Origin: Chryseobacterium arachidis
GTDB lineage: Bacteria > Bacteroidota > Bacteroidia > Flavobacteriales > Weeksellaceae
Direction of reading: 5' to 3'
Assembly (NCBI RefSeq): GCF_900129245.1
Contig: NZ_FQUT01000002.1
Span: 372,001-436,000, forward strand
DNA: 64,000 nt
The notes beneath the pieces were generated by a model. It ran no database searches and had not been told where the DNA came from. It worked only from the letters and a program-made list of their open reading frames with translations. Both the position numbers and the translations under genes were made by a program. Below are positions 49,497 to 58,181 of this stretch, one piece after another (the first letter of the stretch is position 1; every line of letters begins with the position of its first letter).

Positions 49497-50609
49497 ATGA
49501 AGAAACTACACTATGTTTTATTAATTTTTATTTCAAATTTCATTTATTCTCAAAACAATTTTGAGATTGATCTTATTTCTGATCCATATATTAATGACAG
49601 TCTTATTTTGGGAGCTCCGATGACGAGAAAAGGATTTGGAGATCTGTACACATTCGATATAAAACCGAATAAAAATATTTCAAAATTTGGTTCGGATCAT
49701 TCCCTGTATTTTATAAAAGTTCAAAAAGAAAATCGTATCAATGGCTTTATTGAATACCCTCAACCGGTTGCTTTTGTGTATCTGGATAAGAAGAATAAAT
49801 CTGCTTTGGGAACAAAAATATTTTTTCTGGAAAAAGGAAAATATAAAATTGATCTGCCACAAGATATCAATTTCTTTGACTTTACTATAGACACCCCAAC
49901 CAATAAGGAATATAGGGTTTTGCAGAAAGCATTGGAAAAATTTTATGTGAAATCAAACAATCCCTATCAGCAAGACAGTCTGGTAAGTCTGGACAAAAAA
50001 CAGGAATTTCTTGCGCAATACATCAAACAAAATCCCAATTCGTATGTTGCGTTATGGGAAATTGTAAATGATTATACAATGTACAACTACCACCCGGATT
50101 ATTTGAAAAACATGAATTTATTTTCAGCAAAATTCAAACAAAACAAATTATACAAGGGCGTCGAATCTCATTTAAAGGCAGAGCAATCAACTTCTATCGG
50201 ACAAAAGATTCCTGATATTTATTTTGATAAACAGAATAAACTGACTTATGAAGATTTCAAGAAACATAAATTAACTTTTATTGATTATTGGTCTACCACG
50301 TGTGCTCCATGCATAAAAGGTATGCCTGAAATCGTGAATCTATATCATGATTACAAAGATAAAAACGTAAATTTTATTACCATTACGGACGAAAGCACCA
50401 CCAAAAGAATGGAATTGGCTACATCTATTTTAAAGAAAAACAATGCCGACTGGACCAATTTCTTTGATGTGAATAAAGATTTCCAAAAGAAATTAAATGC
50501 TACAGGCTATCCTCTCCATTTAATTATCGACGAAAATGGAAAAATAATTGCGAGGATCAGAAACAATATTGAAGAAGCCAGAAGTATCATAAAAGAATAC
50601 CTACAGTAG
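49497..50609 (+). CDS. TlpA-like thioredoxin-fold protein, exported
   Basis: A 370-residue protein with signal peptide MKKLHYVLLIFISNFIYSQ, chosen as start over an upstream frame opening. The N-terminal 225 residues are unassigned; the C-terminal TlpA/AhpC-type thioredoxin domain (about 232-370) has IDYWSTTCAPCIKGMPEIV (C-x-x-C) and the cis-Pro loop NATGYPLHLIIDENG. Such proteins reduce disulfides in the periplasm of Bacteroidota. It appears to be a single transcript ended by a hairpin. Confidence 0.82.
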   Translation: MKKLHYVLLIFISNFIYSQNNFEIDLISDPYINDSLILGAPMTRKGFGDLYTFDIKPNKNISKFGSDHSLYFIKVQKENRINGFIEYPQPVAFVYLDKKNKSALGTKIFFLEKGKYKIDLPQDINFFDFTIDTPTNKEYRVLQKALEKFYVKSNNPYQQDSLVSLDKKQEFLAQYIKQNPNSYVALWEIVNDYTMYNYHPDYLKNMNLFSAKFKQNKLYKGVESHLKAEQSTSIGQKIPDIYFDKQNKLTYEDFKKHKLTFIDYWSTTCAPCIKGMPEIVNLYHDYKDKNVNFITITDESTTKRMELATSILKKNNADWTNFFDVNKDFQKKLNATGYPLHLIIDENGKIIARIRNNIEEARSIIKEYLQ

Positions 50610-50621
50610 TATTTAAAATAA

Positions 50622-50648
50622 AAAAGCAGTCCGTAACAGACTGCTTTT
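50622..50648. terminator. Bidirectional terminator between the TlpA-like and L,D-transpeptidase genes
   Basis: AAAAGCAGTC-CGTAACA-GACTGCTTTT, a perfect 10-bp stem between convergent genes. Confidence 0.8.
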
Positions 50649-50651
50649 GTT

Positions 50652-51407
50652 TTATGCTTTCAACCATTCCGATTTGGAAAGGTAATTCTGATCAGGATAA
50701 TAAATAAAAAGGCAATTTCTTCCTTTTATTGTATTAATGATCGGTTGCGTAAGATCTCTTGGAACAGCAGGACATCCCCAACTTCTTCCGATCCTTTTAT
50801 GCATGGCTGCAAATTCTTCACTTACATAATCTGCACCGTGCATGACGATGGCTCTTTTGTAAGCCGCATCATTAAAGCCTTTATCCATTCCCAACAGTCT
50901 TAAAGAATACCCGTTGTCACCATTATAAGTAGCATCTGTGATATAAAATCCGAGGCTGCTTTGCAGTGAGCTGTTCGTATTTGAGAAATTAGTGGCAAAT
51001 TCTTCTCCTGTATTTTTCCCGTGGGCAACAAGAGAGTTGAATAATACTTTTTTTTCTTCTGTGTCAATTACCCAGAGTCTCTTCGTATTAGAAGACATTG
51101 AAAAATCGCATACCGTTAAAAGATGAGCGTTTTCGTTAAGCAAACCAGCTTTCTTCAAATTTTCAAAACCTGTTAAAGCTTTGAAGAAAACTTCTTCGTT
51201 AAGTTCATGCCCCTTTTCAAATGGAATTGATTTGTACAACTCTTCTGATGAAGATACCGAGTTTGTCGTCTTTTCCGATTTCGCTTCCGCTACTTTCTCT
51301 ACTTTTTTTGTACTGATTTCGTTCTTCACGATTGCCTTTTTTGGAGACAAATAGAACGAAGTAGTTACCATGTAAACAATACCTAATAAGCTATAAAATC
51401 CTTTCAT
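50652..51407 (-). CDS. Murein L,D-transpeptidase catalytic-domain protein
   Basis: A 251-residue exported protein: hydrophobic N-terminal segment (5-20), a Lys/Glu/Ser linker (21-55), then the catalytic domain with His190 in AIVMHGADYV and Cys212 in RIGRSWGCPAVP. The S-x-G-C-P motif and the length match the PF13645-type YkuD-related family, which makes 3-3 cross-links or attaches groups to peptidoglycan by a Cys mechanism. It appears to be monocistronic. Confidence 0.85.
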   Translation of the reverse strand: MKGFYSLLGIVYMVTTSFYLSPKKAIVKNEISTKKVEKVAEAKSEKTTNSVSSSEELYKSIPFEKGHELNEEVFFKALTGFENLKKAGLLNENAHLLTVCDFSMSSNTKRLWVIDTEEKKVLFNSLVAHGKNTGEEFATNFSNTNSSLQSSLGFYITDATYNGDNGYSLRLLGMDKGFNDAAYKRAIVMHGADYVSEEFAAMHKRIGRSWGCPAVPRDLTQPIINTIKGRNCLFIYYPDQNYLSKSEWLKA

Positions 51408-51536
51408 TCACTATTATGTTAAATCCAATTGCGAGGGCAAATTTATAAAAACATACTTACGAAAACATAATAACTCAAAAAAGTTTAACTCAATTTAAGA
51501 AACTTTAACTTACTGATATTCTGAAAGAAATACAAT

Positions 51537-51980
51537 TTATTTTTGAGAATCTCCTACAAATTCCAAGCTTATAGAATTCATGCAGTACCGCAGCCCTGTT
51601 GGTTTTGGGCCATCATCGAAGACATGCCCCAGATGCGAATCACATCTTTTGCACAACACCTCTACCCTATCCATTCCGTAAGCTAAATCTCTCTTGTAAT
51701 AAACCCCTTCTTTGTCTGCCTCAAAAAAACTTGGCCATCCGCAGCTGCTCGAAAATTTTGAATCGGAACGGAATAAATGATTTCCACAAACGGCACAATA
51801 ATAATCCCCCAATTCATCAAAATCATTATACTTCCCTGTAAAAGCTCTTTCTGTAGCAGCTTCCCTTGAGATGGCATATAAATCCGGAGCCAATATTTTT
51901 TTCCATTCGTCATTGGAAATATCTAATTTTGAAGTATCTGTTCGGGAATAGTATGGATTGTTTTTTGCTTCGTTTTCCAT
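51537..51980 (-). CDS. msrB: Peptide-methionine (R)-S-oxide reductase
   Basis: A 147-residue enzyme repairing methionine-R-sulfoxide. The zinc site is CAVC (62, 65) and CKRC (110, 113), the catalytic Cys133 is in GLRYCMNSISLEF, and SCGWPSFFE (79-87) is the substrate-binding signature. No signal peptide, so it is probably cytosolic. It stands alone on the minus strand. Confidence 0.95.
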   Translation of the reverse strand: MENEAKNNPYYSRTDTSKLDISNDEWKKILAPDLYAISREAATERAFTGKYNDFDELGDYYCAVCGNHLFRSDSKFSSSCGWPSFFEADKEGVYYKRDLAYGMDRVEVLCKRCDSHLGHVFDDGPKPTGLRYCMNSISLEFVGDSQK

Positions 51981-52015
51981 AGAAATATTTTAAATATTTT
52001 TAATTATTTACATTA

Positions 52016-52177
52016 AACCACAAAAGTGACAAAAGCTTCTATTAAAATTTATTATTTCAAGAATAAGTTCATACAAGAAGAAAATCAAGATTTTTCAAAA
52101 ATTAATATGCTCTTCTTCTCAGTATAATTTAAACTTTGAAATAAACTTGCAGGTTAAATCTTTTGCGACTTTTGTAA
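52016..52177. repeat. Dispersed inverted-repeat element, family 3, copy 2 (inverted)
   Basis: AACCACAAAAGTGACAAAAG at one end and CTTTTGCGACTTTTGTAA at the other, with interior AGAAAATCAAGATTTTTCAA. Read in reverse it aligns along much of its length with the copy at 43747-43931. It fills most of the gap between msrB and the DUF445 gene and ends 35 bases before that gene's -7 element. Confidence 0.78.
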
Positions 52178-52211
52178 TAAGAATAAATCATAAGTTCACC
52201 ACCAAATTTAC

Positions 52212-52219
52212 TAAATTTG
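52212..52219 (+). promoter_or_regulatory. -7 element TAAATTTG for the DUF445 gene
   Basis: TAAATTTG ends five bases before the ATG at 52225, giving a leaderless or nearly leaderless transcript. It rules out the longer frame that opens at 52147. Confidence 0.6.
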
Positions 52220-52224
52220 AGCAT

Positions 52225-53469
52225 ATGAATGATGAAGCCAAAAGAAAACAGCTAAGAAAATACAAAGCATTCGCCACCGGATTATTCCTGTTGATGGCGA
52301 TTGTTTTTATCATCACTACGATCTTGCAAAAAAATAACGATTCTCACTGGATCGGTTATGTACGTGCGTTTTCCGAAGCGGCAATGGTAGGTGCTTTGGC
52401 AGATTGGTTTGCTGTGACTGCGCTTTTCAGCCATCCGCTTGGATTGCCGATTCCACACACGAATTTGATTGAAAACAGCAAACAGAGATTAGGCGATAAT
52501 CTTGGAAGTTTTGTGGTCAATAATTTCCTATCGCCACAGAATATCCGGCCTTATATCCAGAAGCTAAAAATTTCAGGTTTTGTAGGAGAATGGTTGGGAA
52601 AAGAGAAAAATCAGGAAGTTTTGATTAAAAACCTTTCGGATATTGTTTTAGATATATTAAATAAATTAGATGATGCTACGGTGAGCCAATTCATCAGCAA
52701 AAAAGTTTCTGAAATGACCGACGGCATCAAACTCAATAAAATTGTGGGAAATGGAATCGGATATATCTTAGAGAAAAACGATCATCAGAGAATCATTACC
52801 AATCTTTCTTCACAGATTAAAAATTATATTCTTGAAAATGATGAAATGATCAAAGACCGTGTGAAAAAAGGCAGTTATACCTTCATTCCGGCTTTTGTCG
52901 ACAATAAAATTGCAGATAAAATCGCGAACGGACTTTCCGATTTTTTTAAAGAAATTGAAGAAAATCCTGAACATGAACTGAGGCATTTAATTACACAAAA
53001 AATCTATGAATTTTCCAACGATTTAAAGGAAGATCCAAAATGGGAAAATGAATTTGCAAACATCAAAAATGATCTTTTAAAAGGTGATAAACTGAGTGAA
53101 TATTCAAATGACATCTGGATTTCCATTAAAAATACATTGACGAAAGAACTTCAGGAAGACGAATCTTCATTAAAAAATTATTTATCTAAAAATTTGAATG
53201 AATTTTCACAAAATTTAAAGACCGACGAAAATCTTCAGAATAAAATTGATGATTGGGTTCGTGTCACTGCTTATAAATATATTCTGAAAAATACCCATCA
53301 ATTTGGCAACCTCATTAGCTCGACGGTTGGAAACTGGCAGGGAAAAGAATTAAGCAAAAAACTGGAACTGGAAGTCGGAAAAGATCTCCAATTCATCCGG
53401 GTCAACGGAACTTTGGTCGGCGGATTAGTCGGATTGATAATTTATACGATTGCTCATTTTTTCCTTTAA
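52225..53469 (+). CDS. DUF445 family membrane protein
   Basis: A 414-residue protein of the DUF445 (YheB/YjiN) family. The N-terminal region has a membrane segment (about 15-35) and the conserved GYVRAFSEAAMVGALADWFAVTALF; a second segment is at the extreme C-terminus (GLVGLIIYTIAHFFL). Between is a long amphipathic helical region (about 85-385) of repeated helices. Anchored at both ends, it probably lies along the inner membrane. Function unknown. Confidence 0.85.
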   Translation: MNDEAKRKQLRKYKAFATGLFLLMAIVFIITTILQKNNDSHWIGYVRAFSEAAMVGALADWFAVTALFSHPLGLPIPHTNLIENSKQRLGDNLGSFVVNNFLSPQNIRPYIQKLKISGFVGEWLGKEKNQEVLIKNLSDIVLDILNKLDDATVSQFISKKVSEMTDGIKLNKIVGNGIGYILEKNDHQRIITNLSSQIKNYILENDEMIKDRVKKGSYTFIPAFVDNKIADKIANGLSDFFKEIEENPEHELRHLITQKIYEFSNDLKEDPKWENEFANIKNDLLKGDKLSEYSNDIWISIKNTLTKELQEDESSLKNYLSKNLNEFSQNLKTDENLQNKIDDWVRVTAYKYILKNTHQFGNLISSTVGNWQGKELSKKLELEVGKDLQFIRVNGTLVGGLVGLIIYTIAHFFL

Positions 53470-53497
53470 TAAGTTATTTCTCTTTTAAATAATGTCT

Positions 53498-53597
53498 TGT
53501 CATTCTGAATATAAACTGAAGGTTTACGAACGAAGTTCAGAAGTGAAATGAAGAATCTCTTAATCATAAATCATATTTTCCTTTCGTCGAAATGACA
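53498..53597. repeat. Imperfect inverted-repeat element (TGTCATTC family)
   Basis: TTGTCATTCTGAA at the left and the inverse of TTTCGTCGAAATGACAGA at the right bound about 100 bases. The TGTCATTC/GAATGACA ends resemble those of the perfect element at 45408-45494. Confidence 0.45.
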
Positions 53598-53770
53598 GAC
53601 GGACAAAGTTTTTGCAATAAAAAAGAGAACTCAAAGCTCTCTCTATTTTTTCTTAAAAGATTGGGATAGAAATCTTCGGTTCCAATTCTCATTTCTTTCA
53701 TTACAGGAAATAAAAATTTCAATACTGAAATAAGAAATATATTTAAAATGGCTAAGATTATAATATTCAT
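53564..53770 (-). CDS. Possible small membrane protein downstream of pyrD (doubtful)
   Basis: A 68-codon frame starting ten bases after pyrD with MNIIILAILNIFLISVLKFL, a plausible membrane anchor. The second half reads through a hairpin and T-run (53621-53646) and the repeat at 53498-53597, which is unlike real coding sequence. It is either a decayed small gene or a chance frame. Confidence 0.25.
   Translation of the reverse strand: MNIIILAILNIFLISVLKFLFPVMKEMRIGTEDFYPNLLRKNRESFEFSFLLQKLCPSVISTKGKYDL
53621..53646 (-). terminator. Candidate terminator after pyrD
   Basis: On the minus strand AGAGA...TCTCT pairs around GAGCTTTGAGT and is followed by TTTTTT, about 135 bases beyond the pyrD stop. 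Confidence 0.4.
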
Positions 53771-53780
53771 TGCTTGAAAA

Positions 53781-54818
53781 TTATTTTGGTAAACGGCTTG
53801 CTCTTTTTAAAATTTCTTTATTGATATCATTAATCAGTTCCGGACCTTCGTAGATGAAACCTGTATATAACTGAACTAAAGTCGCTCCTGCATTCAGTTT
53901 TTCGATGGCATCTTTTGCAGAATGAATTCCACCCACTCCGATGATCGGAAAAGCTCTGTTGCTTTTTTCCGAAAGATATTTGATCATTTTTGTGCTTCTC
54001 TCACGAATCGGTTTTCCGCTTAATCCTCCATTTCCGATTTGTGCTAAAACTTCCGGTGACGTTTTCAGCCCTTCTCTATTCACTGATGTATTGGAAACTA
54101 CAATTCCGTCGATCTCCGTTTCAGCAATAAGCTCAATGATTTCGTCTAATTGGTTATTATTCAAATCCGGAGCAATTTTCAGTAAAATCGGTTTCTGTAC
54201 AGCTTTTGATTGGTTGATTTTTTTAACTTCGGTAATCAGCTCGCGCAGATATTCTACATCTTCCAGTTTTGCATGACTTCCTACATTCGGGCAGCTTACA
54301 TTCAGTACAAAATAATCTACATAAGGATGTAGCCCTTCAAAACAATCAAGATAATCCTGAGTATAATTTTCCGGCGCCGTATCTGTATTTTTTCCGATGT
54401 TTCCACCGATGAGGATTTTTCCTTTGTTTCCTTTCAGCTTTTCGATCGCAGCCTGTAGTCCATCATTATTAAAGCCCATTCTGTTGATGATTCCACCATC
54501 TTCAATCAATCTGAATAATCTTTTCTTAGGATTTCCGGCCTGCGCTCTCGGAGTTACCGTTCCGATTTCTACAAATCCAAAGCCTAAATCTCCTAATTCA
54601 TTAAAAAGAACTGCATTTTTATCGAAACCGGCAGCCAGTCCTACAGGATTTTTAAACTTCAAACCGAAAACTTCTCTTTCCAGACGTTTATCTTCAATGG
54701 GTTTTGGGAAAAATAATTTGGTAAGAAATCCAAAATTCTTTAACATTGAAAAAGTAAAGTGATGAACCTCTTCAGGATCGAATTTAAAAAGAATCGGACG
54801 AATGAGCGATTTGTACAT
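53781..54818 (-). CDS. pyrD: Dihydroorotate dehydrogenase (quinone), class 2
   Basis: A 345-residue membrane-associated flavoenzyme of pyrimidine synthesis that oxidises dihydroorotate to orotate with quinone as acceptor. Class 2 marks are the N-terminal amphipathic helices ([20 protein letters not shown]), [42 protein letters not shown] and LNVSCPN with the catalytic-loop region. [19 protein letters not shown] is the FMN phosphate loop. The length is typical. Confidence 0.95.
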   Translation of the reverse strand: MYKSLIRPILFKFDPEEVHHFTFSMLKNFGFLTKLFFPKPIEDKRLEREVFGLKFKNPVGLAAGFDKNAVLFNELGDLGFGFVEIGTVTPRAQAGNPKKRLFRLIEDGGIINRMGFNNDGLQAAIEKLKGNKGKILIGGNIGKNTDTAPENYTQDYLDCFEGLHPYVDYFVLNVSCPNVGSHAKLEDVEYLRELITEVKKINQSKAVQKPILLKIAPDLNNNQLDEIIELIAETEIDGIVVSNTSVNREGLKTSPEVLAQIGNGGLSGKPIRERSTKMIKYLSEKSNRAFPIIGVGGIHSAKDAIEKLNAGATLVQLYTGFIYEGPELINDINKEILKRASRLPK

Positions 54819-54902
54819 TGAAAAAAAGTTTTACAAAAATACTCATTTTAAAATTAATGGTTGGTTACCCTATGATATTTTATGAAAAAATGTATTATCA
54901 AT

Positions 54903-55247
54903 GGTATCTATAAAACTACATCTTTATAGTCAGTAAAATCTGGGAAATCGTTTTTTGACGCAAAGGTCTTATTCTATAATAATATATAAGTGAGCAAATT
55001 AGTAATCAACAAGTTGATTTGATGAAGCTATGTTTTCAAGCTTCGCGAAACAAATTTATTTGTCTTTGCCTTTCTAAAAATCAAAACTTCGGATAATTAA
55101 ATCTTTGCGTTTAAATTATGAAATGTATTTATAAAACCAAACATCTGCATAATCAGTAAAATCTGCGAGATTATTTTTTGACGCAAAGGTCTTATTCTAC
55201 AATACACAATATATAAGTAAGCAAAATAGTAATCAACAAGTTGATTG
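54903..55247 (+). repeat. Pair of about 120-base direct repeats
   Basis: The segment 54903-55018 recurs at 55125-55247 with about 85 percent visible identity: GTATCTATAAAAC/GTATTTATAAAAC, CAGTAAAATCTG, TTTTTTGACGCAAAGGTCTT, ATATATAAG and AGTAATCAACAAGTTGATT. About 105 bases separate them. With the family 1 palindrome they fill the 574-base gap between pyrD and the pseudouridine synthase gene; I see no gene there. Confidence 0.75.
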
Positions 55248-55259
55248 ATTGAGCTCTGC

Positions 55260-55366
55260 GTCGCTTCGAGTAACGAAGCAAAGCGGAGTGTATCGAGAAG
55301 TTTTTAGACTAAAGTTCTCGATACATTTTTCTTCATTTTATTACGAAAAACACTCGAACTGACGAA
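55260..55366. repeat. Dispersed palindromic repeat, family 1, copy 3
   Basis: CGTCGCTTCGAGTAACGAAG at the left, GCGGAGTGTATCGAGAAG, then TTCTCGATACATTTTTCTTC and ACACTCGAACTGACGAAAA at the right. The two halves are complementary over most of their length. It follows the second direct repeat without a gap. Confidence 0.75.
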
Positions 55367-55392
55367 AACTTCCTTACCTCTCAAAATAAAAT

Positions 55393-56088
55393 CTAAGAAT
55401 ATGCACTCAAATCTAATTTCAAAAGATCCCCTACTCTTTTAAACTCATCATCTATAGTAGCATTTACCATAATTCTTTCATTAGAAACAGGATGATTAAA
55501 AATCAATTGATGAGCATGAAGAGTCATTTTGTTGATTCCAAATGTCTGCAGCCACAATTTGTTTTGTTTGTTGCAGCCATGCTTCCGGCAACCTAAAATA
55601 GGATGCAAAATATGTTTAAAATGCTTTCTCAGCTGATGAAATCTTCCCGTTTCAGGGATTGCTTCGACCAGACAGTATCTTGAAGTCTGATGTTTTAAAA
55701 AAGGTAAATCTATTTCTGAAGTCTGCAAACGACGATAATAAGTAACTGCATTTTGCTTGACTTCATTTTCATTCACCAAATCATAATCGATGGTTTCTTC
55801 TTCCTTTGCCCAGCCCCGGAGAATGGCGATATATTTTTTTTCGACCACTTTTTCCTCAAATTGAGTGCTCATCATTCTCAGTGTATCTTTATCTAAAGTA
55901 AACAATAAAACACCCGAAGTTTTCCGGTCTAAACGATGCACCGGATAAACTTTACGCCCTATCTGCTTCCTCAACTCCTGAATAGCATATGTATCGGCTT
56001 CACCTGAATAAAAGGATTTGTGAACCAATAATCCGCTGGGTTTGTTGATCGCAATAAGATGTTCGTCCTGATAAAGAATTTCTAACAT
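55393..56088 (-). CDS. RluA-family pseudouridine synthase, TruC-like
   Basis: A 231-residue enzyme with the RluA-family signature VHRLDRKTSGVLLF (catalytic Asp in RLD, near residue 54) after LIAINKPSGLLVH. The short form without an S4 domain and the GRFHQLRKHFKHILHPILG segment fit TruC, which makes pseudouridine 65 in tRNA. Target specificity cannot be proved from sequence, so the gene symbol is left blank. Confidence 0.82.
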   Translation of the reverse strand: MLEILYQDEHLIAINKPSGLLVHKSFYSGEADTYAIQELRKQIGRKVYPVHRLDRKTSGVLLFTLDKDTLRMMSTQFEEKVVEKKYIAILRGWAKEEETIDYDLVNENEVKQNAVTYYRRLQTSEIDLPFLKHQTSRYCLVEAIPETGRFHQLRKHFKHILHPILGCRKHGCNKQNKLWLQTFGINKMTLHAHQLIFNHPVSNERIMVNATIDDEFKRVGDLLKLDLSAYS

Positions 56089-56145
56089 GCAGCAAAAGTA
56101 GATATTTTCACCCGATCTTTAGCCCTGATTGAGCGGCATGTTTGA

Positions 56146-56206
56146 GCTTTTTCTTTAGTTTAGGCTGCGGCGGCTTTGCCGCCGCAGCCTAAACTAAAGA
56201 AAAAGC
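56146..56206. repeat. Perfect 29-bp GC-rich hairpin
   Basis: The left arm 56146-56174 (GCTTTTTCTTTAGTTTAGGC, then TGCGGCGGC), loop TTT, and the exactly complementary right arm 56178-56206 form an uninterrupted 29-bp stem. Flanks CCCGATCTTTAGCCCTGATT and AGCGAGTAGCGAAAGCAGG are not paired with each other but look like the fixed ends of a repeat I associate with flavobacterial intergenic regions. It lies between the truC-like gene and glyS. Confidence 0.85.
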
Positions 56207-56313
56207 GAGTAGCGAAAGCAGGTTCCCGGCTCCTAAAAATTTAAACTATCAATATTTGTCCGCTTCTTAACAGCTTTTTTTGTTGAATTTCATAGAATTG
56301 GAATTCAAATTCA

Positions 56314-56321
56314 TATTTTTG
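56314..56321 (+). promoter_or_regulatory. -7 element TATTTTTG for glyS
   Basis: TATTTTTG 22 bases before the ATG at 56344, matching TAnnTTTG. Confidence 0.55.
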
Positions 56322-56343
56322 CACTTCAGACGTTAAAAAAATT

Positions 56344-57885
56344 ATGGCAAAGCAAGAAGATGTTTTCAAGAAAGTGATTTCTCACGCTAAAGAATATGGT
56401 TTTATTTTCCCTTCGAGTGAGATCTACGATGGTTTATCCGCTGTTTATGATTATGGACAAAACGGTGCCGAATTAAAAAATAATATCAAACAATATTGGT
56501 GGAAAGCGATGGTACAGCTTAACGAAAATATTGTCGGCATTGATTCGGCAATTCTGATGCACCCAACCACATGGAAGGCATCGGGCCACGTAGACGCTTT
56601 CAACGATCCATTGATTGACAATAAAGATTCTAAAAAACGTTTCAGAGCAGACGTATTGGTAGAAGATTACTGCTTAAAAATAGAAGAAAAAGAGAAAAAG
56701 GAAATCGAAAAGGCAGCAAAAAGATTCGGTGAGTCTTTCGATAAAGATCAGTTTGTTGCAACGAATCCAAAAGTGTTGGAATACAGAGCAAAAAGAGAAG
56801 CGATTCTTTCAAGATTGGCAAAATCTCTTGAAAATGAAGATCTTGCTGATGTAAAAGCTTTAATTGAAGAATTGGAAATTGCTGATCCCGACACTGGTTC
56901 TAAAAACTGGACAGAAGTAAGACAGTTCAATTTAATGTTCGGAACGAAATTAGGAGCTTCTGCCGATTCTGCGATGGATCTTTATTTGAGACCGGAAACA
57001 GCGCAAGGTATTTTTGTAAATTTCTTAAACGTACAGAAGACTTCCCGTCACAGACTGCCTTTTGGGATTGCTCAAATCGGAAAAGCGTTCAGAAATGAGA
57101 TTGTTGCAAGACAGTTCATCTTCAGAATGCGTGAATTCGAACAAATGGAAATGCAGTTTTTTGTGGCTCCGGGAACAGAATTGGAATTCTATGAACAGTG
57201 GAAACAAAAACGTTTGAACTGGCACAGAGCTTTAGGTTTGGGGGATGAAAATTACAGATTCCATGATCATGAGAAATTGGCTCATTATGCCAATGCTGCA
57301 GCGGATATTGAATTTAATTTCCCTTTTGGTTTCAAAGAACTGGAAGGTATTCACTCAAGAACTGATTTCGATTTAAAAGCACACGAAGAATTCTCAGGAA
57401 GAAAACTTCAGTTCTTCGATCCTGAAAGAAACGAAAACTATGTTCCTTATGTTGTGGAAACTTCAGTAGGTTTAGACAGATTATTCCTTTCTATTTTCTC
57501 TCACTGCTTAAGAGACGAAGTATTGGAAGACGGTTCAGAAAGAACAGTTCTATCTTTACCTCCGGCTTTAGCGCCAATTAAAGCAGCAATTCTTCCATTA
57601 ATGAAGAAAGACGGTTTAGCTGAATACGCTGAAAAAATCTTTGACGATTTGAAATATGATTTCAATTTATTCTATGAAGAAAAAGACGCGATCGGAAAAC
57701 GTTACAGAAGACAGGACGCGATTGGAACGCCTTACTGTATAACCATCGATCACGATTCTTTAACAGATCACACCGTGACCATCAGAGACAGAGACACGAT
57801 GGTTCAGGAAAGAGTTCAGGTGTCGGAATTGAGAAGAATTATCGATGAAAAGACAAGTTTCAGAAACTTACTTTCAAAAATATAG
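56344..57885 (+). CDS. glyS: Glycine--tRNA ligase, dimeric class II type
   Basis: A 513-residue enzyme that charges tRNA-Gly. It is the eukaryote/archaeal-like alpha2 form: SHAKEYGFIFPSSEIYDGLSAVYDYGQNG at the N-terminus (motif 1 region), motif 2 around KAFRNEIVARQFIFRMREFEQMEMQFF, and motif 3 GLDRLFLSIFSHC. The anticodon-binding domain follows (ALAPIKAAILPLMKK to the end). The insertion between 85 and 190 is the usual family one. A terminator follows five bases after the stop. Confidence 0.95.
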   Translation: MAKQEDVFKKVISHAKEYGFIFPSSEIYDGLSAVYDYGQNGAELKNNIKQYWWKAMVQLNENIVGIDSAILMHPTTWKASGHVDAFNDPLIDNKDSKKRFRADVLVEDYCLKIEEKEKKEIEKAAKRFGESFDKDQFVATNPKVLEYRAKREAILSRLAKSLENEDLADVKALIEELEIADPDTGSKNWTEVRQFNLMFGTKLGASADSAMDLYLRPETAQGIFVNFLNVQKTSRHRLPFGIAQIGKAFRNEIVARQFIFRMREFEQMEMQFFVAPGTELEFYEQWKQKRLNWHRALGLGDENYRFHDHEKLAHYANAAADIEFNFPFGFKELEGIHSRTDFDLKAHEEFSGRKLQFFDPERNENYVPYVVETSVGLDRLFLSIFSHCLRDEVLEDGSERTVLSLPPALAPIKAAILPLMKKDGLAEYAEKIFDDLKYDFNLFYEEKDAIGKRYRRQDAIGTPYCITIDHDSLTDHTVTIRDRDTMVQERVQVSELRRIIDEKTSFRNLLSKI

Positions 57886-57890
57886 ACAGA

Positions 57891-57916
57891 AAGCCTTGAG
57901 AAATCAGGGCTTTTTT
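57891..57916 (+). terminator. Terminator after glyS
   Basis: AAGCCTTGA-GAAA-TCAGGGCTT followed by TTTT, five bases after the stop. Confidence 0.8.
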
Positions 57917-57930
57917 GTTGATTTGTTATT

Positions 57931-58003
57931 TTTAAGTTTTGCCTAAAGCCAATTGTATACATTTTATTTGAGCGAACTAAAGTACGCCCCCTATTGAATT
58001 ATT
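57931..58003 (-). repeat. Dispersed two-hairpin repeat, family 2, copy 3 (inverted, diverged)
   Basis: Read on the minus strand: CAATAGGGGGCGTACTTTAG, TTCGCTC, a spacer and CAATTGGCTTTAGGCAAAAC, TTAAA. It has the same parts in the same order as copies 1 and 2, with both stems partly decayed. The rest of 57886-58181 holds the glyS terminator and a -7 element and nothing else I recognise. Confidence 0.7.
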
Positions 58004-58156
58004 GAATACTTTTGATTTTCCTTTATATGTTCTAAAATATTTCCAATTTAATTCAAACTCTAATATGACTAATAGGCTATATTCTTGAATAATTCTCAGC
58101 AAAAATTCAGCGTAAAAATATTTTCTTCAAGACATTCAAAATATGAGTTAATTGAT

Positions 58157-58164
58157 TATTTTTG
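58157..58164 (+). promoter_or_regulatory. -7 element TATTTTTG for the exported protein gene
   Basis: TATTTTTG ends 17 bases before the ATG at 58182, matching TAnnTTTG and supporting that start over the earlier in-frame TTG. Confidence 0.55.
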
Positions 58165-58181
58165 AGACTCAAATTGAAACC

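Noticed and set aside
54903..55247. Direct repeats as a CRISPR array
   Set aside because: Only two units of about 120 bases with 15 percent divergence; no short identical repeats with regular spacers and no cas genes.
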